This document shows positions 36,935 to 46,279 of a stretch of DNA of 64,000 nucleotides, in pieces. The notes under the pieces are model-generated. The model saw only the letters and a list, made by a program, of their open reading frames with translations, made no database searches and was not told the DNA's origin. The stretch spans positions 1 through 64,000 of the forward strand of contig CAKUBM010000010.1 in the NCBI GenBank assembly GCA_934643145.1. Direction: 5' to 3'. A program made the position numbers and the translations under genes. Numbering within the stretch: position 1 is the stretch's first letter; every line of letters begins with the position of its first letter. Source of the stretch: an uncultured Collinsella sp. GTDB lineage: Bacteria; Actinomycetota; Coriobacteriia; Coriobacteriales; Coriobacteriaceae.

Positions 36935-38011
36935 ATGCAGATGCTTAACTTTACTGTGGGACCGGTTATGAGCCCTAGCGAGGTACTGGAAGTTTCAGCC
37001 AAGAACGCGCCCTATTTCCGTACGCCAGAGTTCTCTCAGGTGATGCTGGAGAACGAGCGCATCATGCTGGGCTTGCTGTCCGCTCCTAGGAACTCGCGCT
37101 GTGTGTTCCTGACGGCTTCGGGCACAGGTGCCATGGAGGCCGCTGTGATGAGTGTCTTGGCACCCGCTGAGCGTGTTGCCGTCGTCAATGGCGGTAGTTT
37201 CGGGCAGAGGTTCGTCGACTTATGCCAACTTCACGGGCACAACGTCAACGAGATTAAGCTTGAGTTCGGGCGTCAGGTCACGCGGAAAAACCTCGAGGAT
37301 GCGGTGGAATCCGGCTGCGGTGCGTTGCTCGTGAACATGCATGAGACCTCGTCGGGACTATTGTACGACATGAGGCTCCTATCCGAGTTTTGCCGCGAAC
37401 GCGAGATGCTCTTGATCGTCGACGCAGTGAGCGCGTTCATCGCCGAAGAGATTGACATGGCGGCTCTCGGCGCCGACGTGGTACTGACGGGTTCGCAAAA
37501 GGCGCTAGCTTGCCACCCGGGCATCTCCCTCATGGCTCTCTCGCCGCGCGGACAGGAAAGGGTAGCGGAGAATCCCGAGGTTTGCTCCTACTTGAGCCTA
37601 AAGGAAGCCCTGCGCAACGGCGAGCGTGGGCAGACTCCCTGGACGCCTGCTGTCAACACGCTGCTTGAGATCAATGCGCGTTTGAGGTCGATCGAGGCGC
37701 GCGGGATCGACGCGGAGCGCGCCGAGATCGCGTCGCGCGCGAAGGCCGTGCGCGACGCCCTGACGAGCACCACACTCGAGATGGTCCCCGAGAACCCCTC
37801 CAATGCAGTGACGGCGCTCCGTTGCCCCGCGAGCAACGCAAAGGCAATCATCGAGCGCGCCAAAACCGGGTACGGCATGTGGCTGTGCCCAAACGGAGGC
37901 GCGCTGTGCGACGAGGTGTTCCGCATCGGGCACATCGGTGCCATCACAGAGGAGGACAACGACAGGCTTATCGACTGCCTGACCTCGCTATCGGCCGAGG
38001 GTCTGTTCTAG
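36935..38011 (+). CDS. Class V aminotransferase
   Basis: A 358-residue pyridoxal-phosphate aminotransferase of the serine-pyruvate/2-aminoethylphosphonate-pyruvate (PhnW-like) branch. It shows NFTVGPVMSPSEVLEVS, FLTASGTGAMEAAVMS (phosphate binding), DAVSAFIAEEIDM and the PLP Lys in TGSQKALACHPGISL. The C-terminus has GYGMWLCPNGG and FRIGHIG. Between two LicD genes, it may create the amine that is acetylated and transferred as a phospho-group. No PEP mutase is present, so 2-aminoethylphosphonate is not specifically supported. Codons become GC-rich from here on. Confidence 0.88.
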   Translation: MQMLNFTVGPVMSPSEVLEVSAKNAPYFRTPEFSQVMLENERIMLGLLSAPRNSRCVFLTASGTGAMEAAVMSVLAPAERVAVVNGGSFGQRFVDLCQLHGHNVNEIKLEFGRQVTRKNLEDAVESGCGALLVNMHETSSGLLYDMRLLSEFCREREMLLIVDAVSAFIAEEIDMAALGADVVLTGSQKALACHPGISLMALSPRGQERVAENPEVCSYLSLKEALRNGERGQTPWTPAVNTLLEINARLRSIEARGIDAERAEIASRAKAVRDALTSTTLEMVPENPSNAVTALRCPASNAKAIIERAKTGYGMWLCPNGGALCDEVFRIGHIGAITEEDNDRLIDCLTSLSAEGLF

Positions 38012-38023
38012 GTGGGGGCGCAG

Positions 38024-38869
38024 ATGAAACAGGTAAAGGTCATAGAAGGAGAGGACTTCCGGCGCATGCAGCTATTGGAGCTCGACATGCTCGTGGAGTT
38101 CGACCGCGTGTGTCGCGCTCACGGGATTGCGTACACAATCTTCGGCGGGACGCTCCTTGGCGCAGTGCGCCACAAGGGCTATATCCCCTGGGATGATGAT
38201 GCTGATATTGCAATGCTTCGTGAGGACTACGAGAGGTTCCGTTCTGTCGCCCATGAGATGGACCCGTCCATCTGTTTCTTCCAGGACCATCTGAGCGATC
38301 CTGAATACAGGTGGGGGTACGGCAAGCTCAGGCGCACCGGAACGAAGTACGTGAGGGTCGGACAGGAGCACTTGAAGTGCAAGACAGGAGTCTTTGTCGA
38401 CGTGTTCCCCATGGACGACGTGCCTCTTGGTGTGGGCGGCCAAATTCTGCAGGACTTCTGGTGCATGTGCCTGCGCAAGGTCCTATGGTCTGAGGTCGGC
38501 AGACTCGACCCCCGCGTGTCGGCTCCGCTCAGGGCCTGGTTCTCGCTGTTGTCCAAGATACCCGCAAAGGCGGTTTATGCTCTAGCCGCTCCAATGGAGC
38601 GCAAGAGCACGGACGACAGCCCCAACCGCGTAAGGACGCTGCTGTTTCCAGCTACCGGTACCCTCTATCGAGAAAATCCGCTCGAAGAGCGTTACGCGAT
38701 GCCTAAGGAGTGGTTTAAGGACCTGTCGGAGTACGAGTTCGAAGGGAAACGTTTGATGGGGACACGTGACTTCGACGCGATCCTCACTTACATCTATGGC
38801 GACTACATGCAGTTGCCGCCCGAGGACCGCCGAGGGCAGCACTCTCCGGTATCGAGCTACGAGTTTTAA
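38024..38869 (+). CDS. LicD-family phosphotransferase (second)
   Basis: A 281-residue second LicD with the same hallmark (FGGTLLGAVRHKGYIPWDDDADIAM). It differs enough in the remainder to suggest a different acceptor or donor. The ATG at 38024 is preferred over an in-frame GTG at 38012 because GTGGGGG lies just upstream of the ATG. It ends 11 bases before the GNAT gene. Confidence 0.9.
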   Translation: MKQVKVIEGEDFRRMQLLELDMLVEFDRVCRAHGIAYTIFGGTLLGAVRHKGYIPWDDDADIAMLREDYERFRSVAHEMDPSICFFQDHLSDPEYRWGYGKLRRTGTKYVRVGQEHLKCKTGVFVDVFPMDDVPLGVGGQILQDFWCMCLRKVLWSEVGRLDPRVSAPLRAWFSLLSKIPAKAVYALAAPMERKSTDDSPNRVRTLLFPATGTLYRENPLEERYAMPKEWFKDLSEYEFEGKRLMGTRDFDAILTYIYGDYMQLPPEDRRGQHSPVSSYEF

Positions 38870-38880
38870 GGAAAACGAAC

Positions 38881-39672
38881 GTGAATGTGAAGAAAGTGGC
38901 CTGCTGGGACGAGGGCCTGCGGCGTGTTCTGGAAGGTCAGCGCGTTGAAAACCCCTACGCACTTATCGATGCGCTGACCTACGGGTTCGAGGGCGACAAT
39001 GTTGCGTGCTGGGAGGTCTTCGACGAAAGCCGACTCGAGGCGGTCGTTTACCGATATTATGACGGACTCCAGGTCGTCTTCTGCGGGCAGGCAGGCCACC
39101 GCGCAATCCGGGCCGTCGCGACCCTCGTTGAGAAAATGGACCCCTCCATGGTCCAGACCTCTTACAGTGCAGCGGCAGAGCTCGCCACCGTGCTCGCCGA
39201 CTACAGTTTGTCTGAGGGGTGGGTTATGCGGGCTGACGGAACTCAGGTACCAGACCCCGCGGCGGTCAGGGCGACCGAGGCCGACTATCCTGAGATAGCC
39301 AGGCTCATCTGCGGCGACGAGGAGATTGGCAAGCACTACGACGTCAGCGCGCTCGTGGCTCAGTTGTGTGAGAGAGAGCGGCTTCAGGGCTGCAGGAGCA
39401 TAGTCATTAGGGATAGCGAAGGAATTGCTGCGCATATGGCGACCTATGCCGAGTCCGACGATGTTGCCGTCTGCGCCGGGCTCAAGGCACGCCCTGGCGC
39501 GGAGAAGGGTGTCGGGGCGCGGGTGCTCTCAACGCTGGCCGTCGAAGTGGCCGCGCGCGGCCTCATACCTTTGCTGTACTGCTACATAGAGCCACTGTGG
39601 CCTTGGTACGAGGCCCATGGGTGGGAGAAAGCCTTCCACGTCGCGAAGCTCGAGCACTGCGGCAATTACTAA
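38881..39672 (+). CDS. GNAT-family acetyltransferase
   Basis: A 263-residue protein with a two-part layout. An N-terminal ~130-residue region shows no motif I recognise. A C-terminal GNAT fold contains AEKGVGARVLSTLAVEVAARG (the acetyl-CoA loop, R/QxxGxG/A type) and LYCYIEPLWPWYEAHGWEKAF. It starts at GTG behind AAGGAAAA. It sits between the second LicD and the cytidylyltransferase fusion and may N-acetylate the amino group made by the aminotransferase. That role is inferred from position only. Confidence 0.8.
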   Translation: MNVKKVACWDEGLRRVLEGQRVENPYALIDALTYGFEGDNVACWEVFDESRLEAVVYRYYDGLQVVFCGQAGHRAIRAVATLVEKMDPSMVQTSYSAAAELATVLADYSLSEGWVMRADGTQVPDPAAVRATEADYPEIARLICGDEEIGKHYDVSALVAQLCERERLQGCRSIVIRDSEGIAAHMATYAESDDVAVCAGLKARPGAEKGVGARVLSTLAVEVAARGLIPLLYCYIEPLWPWYEAHGWEKAFHVAKLEHCGNY

Positions 39673-39700
39673 ACAAGCCACGAAAGGGAAGGTGAGGCCC

Positions 39701-41089
39701 ATGAGGAAAGTGATCACATATGGAACGTACGACCTTCTGCACCGGGGCCATGTGCGCCTGCTGGAACGCGCCAAGGCGCTCGGCGACTACCTGGTCGTGG
39801 GCGTAACCGCCGATGGCTTCGACAAGGTGCGCGGGAAGATTAACGTTTCCCAAACCCTCAACGAGCGCATGCGTTCTGTCCAAGAGCTCGGGATTGCTGA
39901 CGAAGTAATCGTTGAAGAGTACGAGGGCCAGAAGATTGACGACATCAGACGTATGGGAATTGATGTGTTCACCGTAGGCTCTGACTGGGTTGGTAAGTTC
40001 GACTATCTCAGGGAATACTGTGAGGTAGTCTACCTTGATCGCACGCAAGGCGTCTCGAGCACCGAGCTTCGCGCCGAAAGTGGACATCTACGAATGGGGT
40101 ACGTGGGCAAGCGTGTGCTAGTGGAGAAGTATCTGCGTGAAAGTGCCTTCGTGAATGGCGTTGACCCCACCTGCGCGATGATCGACAGTGATGGAAGCCT
40201 CGCAGGCTGTGGCTTAGTCGAACAGGCTAATGATTTCGATGAGATAGTCGGTCGATGCGACGCAATCTACCTTGCATCGCATCCCAATCAGCACTATGGA
40301 CAGATTAAGCGAGCGCTTGAGGCGGGCAAACATGTTCTATGTGAGAGCCCCATTGCCTCAACGCGTGAGGCGTGCCAGGAACTGCAGGCGCTCGCACGCT
40401 CAAAGGGCCTCGTTTTGGCCGACGCGATCAAGACGGCGTATTCAACGGCCTACCATCGACTGCTTCTGCTCGCCAAGAGTGGTCACATTGGACGAGTTCT
40501 GTCGGTGCGCGCTGTATGCACCAGCCTTGTTGATCTTGGCAGTGAGGACATCTCGAGCGTTGAGGGCAAGTGGTCGAGCTCCAAAGCCTGGGGTCCAGCA
40601 GCGTTGCTGCCCATCTTGCAGCTACTCGGAACTAATTATCAATCAGCCGATTTTGTAAGGGCCGACCTTGAAGGTCACGCTGGCTTTGACGCGTTTGGTG
40701 AGATCCGACTGGCATTCGAGGATGGCTACGGCGAGGCGGTTTTCGGCAAGGCGGCTAAATCTGAGGGGTCGCTTGTGGTTTCCGGCACGGATGGCTACAT
40801 TTACGTACCCGCTCCCTGGTGGAAAACAGACTACTTCGAGGTACGCAAAGAGGATCCTTCTCAAAACAAGCGGTATTTCTTCCAGCTTGACGGCGAGGGA
40901 ATTCGCAACGAGCTCGTCGAGTTCGCGCGAGCAGCTGAGCGTGGAGGCAAATGCGGTCTTTACATCGATGATAGTGTATCCGCCGCCATAGCTGGCCTGC
41001 TGGGCCAATTCGACGCAAGTAAAGACCACATCGAACTGTCGCCTATCAAGCTCGGGAGCGACACCTGTGGTGAGGGCGTAGCAAGATAA
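39701..41089 (+). CDS. Cytidylyltransferase fused to Gfo/Idh/MocA oxidoreductase
   Basis: A 462-residue fusion. Residues 1-~135 form a TagD/GCT-type cytidylyltransferase: YGTYDLLHRGHVRLLERAKALGD carries the HxGH site, followed by QTLNERMRSV and DRTQGVSSTEL (the RTxGISTT-like motif). Residues ~150-460 resemble a Gfo/Idh/MocA NAD-dependent oxidoreductase (CDAIYLASHPNQHYGQIKRALEAGKHVLCESPIA). One polypeptide could thus oxidise or reduce a polyol phosphate and activate it with CTP for the LicD enzymes. The ATG at 39701 has GAAAGGGAAGG upstream. It is the last intact gene of the operon. Confidence 0.9.
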   Translation: MRKVITYGTYDLLHRGHVRLLERAKALGDYLVVGVTADGFDKVRGKINVSQTLNERMRSVQELGIADEVIVEEYEGQKIDDIRRMGIDVFTVGSDWVGKFDYLREYCEVVYLDRTQGVSSTELRAESGHLRMGYVGKRVLVEKYLRESAFVNGVDPTCAMIDSDGSLAGCGLVEQANDFDEIVGRCDAIYLASHPNQHYGQIKRALEAGKHVLCESPIASTREACQELQALARSKGLVLADAIKTAYSTAYHRLLLLAKSGHIGRVLSVRAVCTSLVDLGSEDISSVEGKWSSSKAWGPAALLPILQLLGTNYQSADFVRADLEGHAGFDAFGEIRLAFEDGYGEAVFGKAAKSEGSLVVSGTDGYIYVPAPWWKTDYFEVRKEDPSQNKRYFFQLDGEGIRNELVEFARAAERGGKCGLYIDDSVSAAIAGLLGQFDASKDHIELSPIKLGSDTCGEGVAR

Positions 41090-41807
41090 CCGCGCTTAGA
41101 TATACACTCGACGCATTATTCATGCCGTAATCTGAAGCATGGGGGAGTGGTGACCATCATTCTTCTGGGTGATAGCGGCCTGTATCTCGATTGCATGCTT
41201 ATCTTTCATTGATTTAATAACAACGCAAGCAGCAACTTGCGAATAACGGAAGCCGAAATTTGGCTACTTCCACGTAAACTCTCTCTATGAGTTTTGACTT
41301 ACGTTGGTTCAATAATTGACTACGACAACTTGCGATCTAACGTAAACCTACCGTAGGCACTTGAATGTGTCTTCGCTATTTGGTATTTGGTAAAACAAAA
41401 CAAATGAAGGGCCCTTCGCTAGGGTCATGATGACTACATAATTTGATTTAGAATCAGGCTCACATTAGTTATGTCTATGTGGGCCTTATTTTTTAAGCAA
41501 GTGCCTGCAAGTCGCTATACGTAGCAGTCATGCAAATAAGAATCTGTATCATTTATTTGTATTTCTAACAGTTTAGATATCGTGCGACACCGCGCCTGCC
41601 CTAAGCTGCGGTAGGTCGCGTCGGTCATTAGGATATGGCGCACCACCCTTGCGATCGGGTTCCATCTGTCCCAGGCCAGGTTGACCCGGAACTTCCAGGC
41701 GCGTCAATGATCGCATAGTCCCACTATTTGGGAGCTGAATTAAAGAATCCTGAAAGCAGAGCGATAATTGTAGTATTGGCAATTGATTTTTGGTGGCGGA
41801 GGAGACA
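41090..41807. other. Gene-poor AT-rich junction after the polysaccharide operon
   Basis: About 700 bases separate the polysaccharide operon from accessory DNA. It is mostly AT-rich and holds the terminator at 41456. From about 41580 to 41710 there is a GC-rich island that reads on the minus strand as a plausible protein tail (AWKFRVNLAWDRWNPIARVV and continuing), perhaps a relic of a lost gene. No full gene is supported. Confidence 0.5.
41456..41494 (+). terminator. Intrinsic terminator in the junction region
   Basis: AGGCTCACAT (41456-41465) pairs with ATGTGGGCCT (41477-41486) with one wobble pair, followed by TATTTTTT. It may be the end of the long polysaccharide transcript. Confidence 0.75.
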
Positions 41808-42311
41808 ATGGACCTAACGAATCTACCTGAGTACATCTCAGCGATTGTGGCAATCATCGCATTGCTCATTTCTTGTTACCAAGTTCGTCTCAGTAATAAA
41901 CAGTCTCTATTCAATCGACGTTTAAATATATGGATAACCGTCGATAAACTCATGAGTGTTTACGTAAAAAACGCGAAGGACTTGGAACATGATGACGAAC
42001 CACAAATGGATATCGACCTGCAATTTGCTTTGCTAACTAACACCACGTACTTGCAATCAATTTCAACCTCAATAACTCATGTGTTAGATGCCGAACCTCA
42101 ACTTAATTTGCATTTAAAGCTTGATAAAATGAAATCGCTCGCCATGGAGGCGAGATTTTGCTTCAAAGGAAAGAGTGGAAACGCAATAGCCGAATTCATA
42201 GAAGCCTATCAATCCCTTTTGTTTTCAATGTATCAGTATCAGATTCTATTGAATAAGAGGTCTCAGAGCGCAAAGCAATATCAATGGACGCTTGAACAGG
42301 CTTCTAAATAG
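41808..42311 (+). CDS. Small membrane-anchored protein of unknown function
   Basis: A 167-residue protein with one N-terminal transmembrane segment (ISAIVAIIALLISCYQV), followed by a soluble, mostly helical domain without any motif I recognise. The ATG at 41808 is chosen because GGAGGAG precedes it. The AT-rich codon use marks it as accessory DNA. The architecture (short anchor plus helical domain) resembles other uncharacterised island proteins such as the one at 48848, but I see no sequence link. Confidence 0.7.
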   Translation: MDLTNLPEYISAIVAIIALLISCYQVRLSNKQSLFNRRLNIWITVDKLMSVYVKNAKDLEHDDEPQMDIDLQFALLTNTTYLQSISTSITHVLDAEPQLNLHLKLDKMKSLAMEARFCFKGKSGNAIAEFIEAYQSLLFSMYQYQILLNKRSQSAKQYQWTLEQASK

Positions 42312-42633
42312 TTACATGAGCCCGATCAACGGGAAGATCTCTTTGAAAGAGAAAACACTCTTGCCGCATCATACAAGACTCTATGCCAGCTAAACAAGAG
42401 AGGTGCAATTCAGCGCCAAATACAACTAGCAGGCCCAATATGGCGCTGAGCTAAAAATTGGCTGCTCAAGATGGTCGATGCCGCACCAAACCTCAATGCC
42501 ATTAGCCCTATGAGCGAAAACTCTTAAGCTATAAAGTTGCGCAAGATCTGTCAGCTTTCATTGCTGCGGGTTTGAGAGCGTTACCAATTAGAATATAACT
42601 CAGTGCTGGAATAAGAATCGGAAGCTGACTCAG
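42312..42633. other. Intergenic stretch with no visible feature
   Basis: About 320 AT-rich bases between two unknown genes. I find no reading frame, tRNA or strong hairpin. It may hold decayed coding sequence. Confidence 0.5.
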
Positions 42634-43971
42634 GTGAACTTTAAGGACGAATATATAAATAGCCAAATGTTCAGCTGGAGACATCATCCAATGCGGTATA
42701 TGGCAAGGGAAGATGACCTCAATTTCAGTCATCTTTATAACTACGTAGAACAATTGGCAGATTCCATTAGCGGAATTGTCTCTACTCCACCTTTCAATCA
42801 GTTTTTACTTGAATCCTGTCAGCTTTTGGCTAACTCGCTAGATCTAATTCATCAAGGTTACTTCGACGCCGCCTTTTATTCAGTTAGACAAGCTGGAGAG
42901 ATCATCCTTGTCGGTACATTGTTTTCGAATCTAGAAGAATCTGAGCGCAAGGCTAAATATGAGAAATGGGTCTCGCTCGACAGGTTCCCCTCATTTAGCG
43001 AACTGTCCAAAATGCTGCGTTCAAAAGATATTGAATATCGAGACCTTCTTGAACAAATGCCCGAAATTGATGAGCTAATCAGCAAGCTCAATAAGAGGGC
43101 GAACAAGTATATTCACAAACAAGGCCACGAATCCTTTTATACCAAGCCTTACGAGGTGGTTCCCGAAAGCGCGAAGCATATTCGAGAGGATTTCACCGAT
43201 TATTTCACGACTACTGTAAAGGTCTGTGCAATTTTTCGACTTGCCGTCGATCCTTTCCCCATATTACTGAGCGACCCCGAATGCGAATTCAGATTCCCTG
43301 ATTGTATGACACTCGAATTCGGCCAGAGCTTTATTGATAATTGTTTGGGAAACGAGTTTGTTAAACACTACATTGAGACGAATTATTACCGCAATTGGGT
43401 GAATGCGATTAAGTCAACATTTCCTCAGTTGAAGGAGGCAACATATAATGTTTCAAACGTGCACTATATTGATCTGTCTAGCATCGAAGACATTCTTGAT
43501 GAGCTAGATAAGTTAACGTTATATGAGGCAACTGCTGTTTTATTCACTGCACTATTCTCAGAGAAAGTAATTGCCATTCATATAACCGGCATGCTTGATG
43601 CGTTTAGTAATTCGGCAAGACCATCAAGCGGTCTGTACCTTTCAGACATGAGTGACTACGCGAGTCAACTTGGCGGAGTCAACGTTCCACTCGCGGAGAT
43701 CTGTCATCTCGCTAGTCTTGATATATCGCATGAGTTTTCTCCCGTTAGCTCATTCATTACTTCGTTTTCTATTGCGTCAGATTTTGTTTGCGTTGAGACC
43801 GCTAAGCTTCTTGATGACAATGAAGTTGAGCTAGGCCGAAAAGCGGCAGATGAGCTTGATTGGCTTTGGAGCCGGATCAAAACAGGCCAATGTACCATGT
43901 TTGAATTAAAGGAAACGGAACTGTTCAAGTGGATTAAACAAAGCATGCAAGTAGAATGTCATCGCGTCTAG
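42634..43971 (+). CDS. Uncharacterised island protein with HEPN-like segment
   Basis: A 445-residue protein I do not recognise as a named family. Around residues 55-165 it is helical, with a stretch (YFDAAFYSVRQAGEIILVG, then KLNKRANKYIHKQGHESFYT) that looks like the R/K-x-IHK end of HEPN-type helical bundles. The remainder is mixed helical/strand. GTG at 42634 gives the longest product; ATG at 42667 is possible. It is AT-rich and alone in its transcription unit. HEPN resemblance would suggest an RNase or abortive-infection role, but this is a weak inference. Confidence 0.65.
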   Translation: MNFKDEYINSQMFSWRHHPMRYMAREDDLNFSHLYNYVEQLADSISGIVSTPPFNQFLLESCQLLANSLDLIHQGYFDAAFYSVRQAGEIILVGTLFSNLEESERKAKYEKWVSLDRFPSFSELSKMLRSKDIEYRDLLEQMPEIDELISKLNKRANKYIHKQGHESFYTKPYEVVPESAKHIREDFTDYFTTTVKVCAIFRLAVDPFPILLSDPECEFRFPDCMTLEFGQSFIDNCLGNEFVKHYIETNYYRNWVNAIKSTFPQLKEATYNVSNVHYIDLSSIEDILDELDKLTLYEATAVLFTALFSEKVIAIHITGMLDAFSNSARPSSGLYLSDMSDYASQLGGVNVPLAEICHLASLDISHEFSPVSSFITSFSIASDFVCVETAKLLDDNEVELGRKAADELDWLWSRIKTGQCTMFELKETELFKWIKQSMQVECHRV

Positions 43972-44138
43972 GCCGGCAAGAAATAACTGATCGTGAGTAC
44001 GTGCCATCCGACCCACCTATCGAGCTTCTTGGTGAGCTGGTTTGATTCGACGCGGATATTTGTCTTTACAATGTCTTATCCTCAAGTAATGAAACCTGCC
44101 GTAAACTAACAAATCCAATAGTGGGAAACGAGTGATGC

Positions 44139-44933
44139 ATGTTTGAATTAAACGCAAAGCAGGAGATGGCGCTATCTATTGTTTGGATGCGCCAAGACCA
44201 ACTTCCGCTTGATCTGACAGACTTGGAAATCACGAAGCATCTCTTGGCGCTTCGCGATAGCGGAATGATATCTATGCAAACCGATATGTCCAATACAATG
44301 GCATATGTTGAGGCATTGCGCCCTTCTGGACGCGAGCACTATAGTCGAACGCGCCAAGCCAGAAGAAGATTCAAGCGTATAAGCGATGGCGCAGACGAGC
44401 TTCTCAATATATTGTGCTGCGACGATAATGCTAAAGCTCATCAGGGGCCTTCATATGTAAGAAATCGAGTCGAAGATTATCGTGAATTGTCTCGCAATAG
44501 CCTATTGCGAGTTAAATGGTCAAGCAATATCCCTTATTTAGTTTCAATTACCGACGACGGGTGGAATTACTTCGAAGGATGGTTTCTGGACCAGGAGGTT
44601 CCAATGAATATCAATGTAAACCCCGTATTCACCAATAACGTCTCAAATAATCCGAGCATCTCTTCAACTTCAGCGTCCTCATCTACTTCCTCGTCGACTA
44701 TGAATTCAACTAATGCCATTCAGATGGTGCTTAAACTTGAACTAAGTGATGAAGACAGGAATGTCGCCCTGAGCGCAATCGCTGATCTAGATAAATCCTC
44801 AAAAAGGGATGATAAGAAGGACTTTCTCGAAAAGATTGAAAAGCTTTCGGCTATCGCAAAGAACGTTGGCCCATTAGCGTCAATTGTCATTCCGTTGATT
44901 GAAGCAGCCGTAAAACAATTTCTCGGGAATTAA
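44139..44933 (+). CDS. Uncharacterised protein with Ser-rich linker
   Basis: A 264-residue unknown protein. The N-terminal ~150 residues look like a globular, possibly winged-helix, domain with ITDDGWNYFEGWFLD at its end. Then comes an Asn/Ser-rich low-complexity linker (~165-195, with STSASSSTSSSTMNSTN). A helical C-terminal domain follows (SDEDRNVALSAIADLDKSSK) and ends in a hydrophobic stretch (NVGPLASIVIPLIEAAVKQF) that could insert in a membrane. The layout of sensor, linker and membrane-active end is seen in some abortive-infection effectors, but I claim no function. Confidence 0.65.
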   Translation: MFELNAKQEMALSIVWMRQDQLPLDLTDLEITKHLLALRDSGMISMQTDMSNTMAYVEALRPSGREHYSRTRQARRRFKRISDGADELLNILCCDDNAKAHQGPSYVRNRVEDYRELSRNSLLRVKWSSNIPYLVSITDDGWNYFEGWFLDQEVPMNINVNPVFTNNVSNNPSISSTSASSSTSSSTMNSTNAIQMVLKLELSDEDRNVALSAIADLDKSSKRDDKKDFLEKIEKLSAIAKNVGPLASIVIPLIEAAVKQFLGN

Positions 44934-44978
44934 GAGTGGGTCTAAGTAGAACAACCATTCGTTACCGCGTATCGGACT

Positions 44979-45444
44979 AAACTGGGACTGCCCCAGCTTC
45001 GGCTACTGCCTGCCCAAGGACAACAAGCAGCTGCTGGCGAACTACAAGGACGTGCCCCAGAACCTGATCGAGGCCATCGTGGAGGCCAACCGCACCCGCA
45101 AGGACTTCGTCGCTGACGAGGTGCTGCAGATGGTCTGGGACCGCGTGTACGAGGGCAAGGAGAAGCCGGTCGTGGGCGTGTACCGCCTGACGATGAAGTC
45201 CAACTCCGACAACTTCCGCGCGAGCTCCATCCAGGGCGTCATGAAGCGCGTGAAGGCCGAGGGCGTGCCCGTGGTGGTCTACGAGCCCACGCTGGACGCG
45301 CCGGAGTTCTTCGGCTCCGAGGTGACCCACGACCTGGAGGCCTTCAAGGCCGGCTGCGACGTGATTGTCGCCAACCGCTGGAGCGACGAGCTCGTGGACG
45401 TGGCGGACAAGGTGTACACGAGTGATCTGTTTAAGAGGGACTAG
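44979..45444 (+). pseudogene. ugd: 5'-truncated UDP-glucose 6-dehydrogenase
   Basis: The open frame continues upstream of any start codon. It reads [20 protein letters not shown], then [26 protein letters not shown] and DVIVANRW. These are the C-terminal third of UDP-glucose dehydrogenase, starting at the catalytic-Cys region (GYCLPKD). The first two thirds are missing and the sequence before 44979 is unrelated AT-rich DNA. GC-rich codons match the polysaccharide operon, so this is probably the old downstream end of that operon cut off by an insertion or deletion. Confidence 0.9.
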
Positions 45445-45502
45445 GGGAGAGGGCGGAACCAGGCTGATCCGCTTCAATCATTCGCTATTTTAACCGCGTC
45501 GA

Positions 45503-45541
45503 GGGCGGGGGTGTTCGGCATTAGCCGATACACCCCCGCCC
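45503..45541 (+). terminator. Terminator downstream of the ugd fragment
   Basis: GGGCGGGGGTGT (45503-45514) pairs with ACACCCCCGCCC (45530-45541); CGGC/GCCG extends the stem inward around a short loop, followed by TTCATTGTT. Confidence 0.85.
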
Positions 45542-45569
45542 TTCATTGTTCTTCGCAGGTAAAATTCGC

Positions 45570-46151
45570 CTAATTCGAGCGATCGCTCAACGTGATTCGT
45601 GCCTTGAAACCGGCTCCATATTCTCCCGCCCGTGCCTGGTCATCCAACTTGAAGCCGATGTTATACAGCTTCCCCGACTTCGTCTTCCGAACCAGGCCAT
45701 GCTCCAACATGAATGCGACAACGCGGCGATGTGCTTCGACGTCGTCCAAGTTCAGGTAGAAGCAGGCGACGCCTCTGCCGTTCTCGATAACGGACTCGAA
45801 TGAGCTGTGCTTGCATTCCGCGACGACCATTCCGAGGGCCGCCTTGCGGCAGACTTCCTCCGCGAACTCGATATCGTTGAAGTAGAACATCCATTTCCCG
45901 CACCTGCTCTCGTCTAGCGCAGGTGCCAGCTCGGTGTCGATGTAGAACGAACACCATGGGTTGTCCACCCTGACGATTCGGCCGTCTTCGCTCAGCATCG
46001 TCTTCTCTTCCATCCATGCCTCATATGGTTTGAGGGTGCTTTCGTAGTACGCGATTGTTCTCGGAGAGCACCCCTCGACTTCCTTGTCGGTAAGGAAGAG
46101 ACCGAGTAGACTCGAGTTGCTGGGCACGCTGCTTTCGGCATGGCTACACAT
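45570..46151 (-). CDS. Chimeric frame: integrase N-terminus joined to an unknown domain
   Basis: Read from the ATG at 46151. The first ~45 residues (LLGLFLTDKEVEGCSPRTIAYYESTL) match the SAM-like core-binding N-terminus of tyrosine recombinases found beside phase-variable hsdS genes. The catalytic domain is missing. The frame continues into a different ~140-residue domain (CGKWMFYFNDIEFAEEVCRKAALGMVVAECKHS, then TKSGKLYNIGFKLD) whose C-terminus is clearly related to the fragment at 57952. An ATG inside (MEEKTML) may be the true start of that second domain. The longer frame upstream of 46151 is antisense to the hsdS remnant and is not counted. Confidence 0.65.
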   Translation of the reverse strand: MCSHAESSVPSNSSLLGLFLTDKEVEGCSPRTIAYYESTLKPYEAWMEEKTMLSEDGRIVRVDNPWCSFYIDTELAPALDESRCGKWMFYFNDIEFAEEVCRKAALGMVVAECKHSSFESVIENGRGVACFYLNLDDVEAHRRVVAFMLEHGLVRKTKSGKLYNIGFKLDDQARAGEYGAGFKARITLSDRSN

Positions 46152-46279
46152 AGTGCTTTCGAGCACTGCTTTTAAGATTGCTTTATCTGCAGATAGTCTA
46201 GAACCGGCTACATCTGTGTTAGAACCATATTGATCATCGCTTCCACCGGGGGCTCCTTTCCCCTTGGTTCGATGGAAAC

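Noticed and set aside
36935..38011. 2-aminoethylphosphonate biosynthesis by the class V aminotransferase
   Set aside because: No PEP mutase or phosphonopyruvate decarboxylase lies in the window, so a phosphonate product is not supported.
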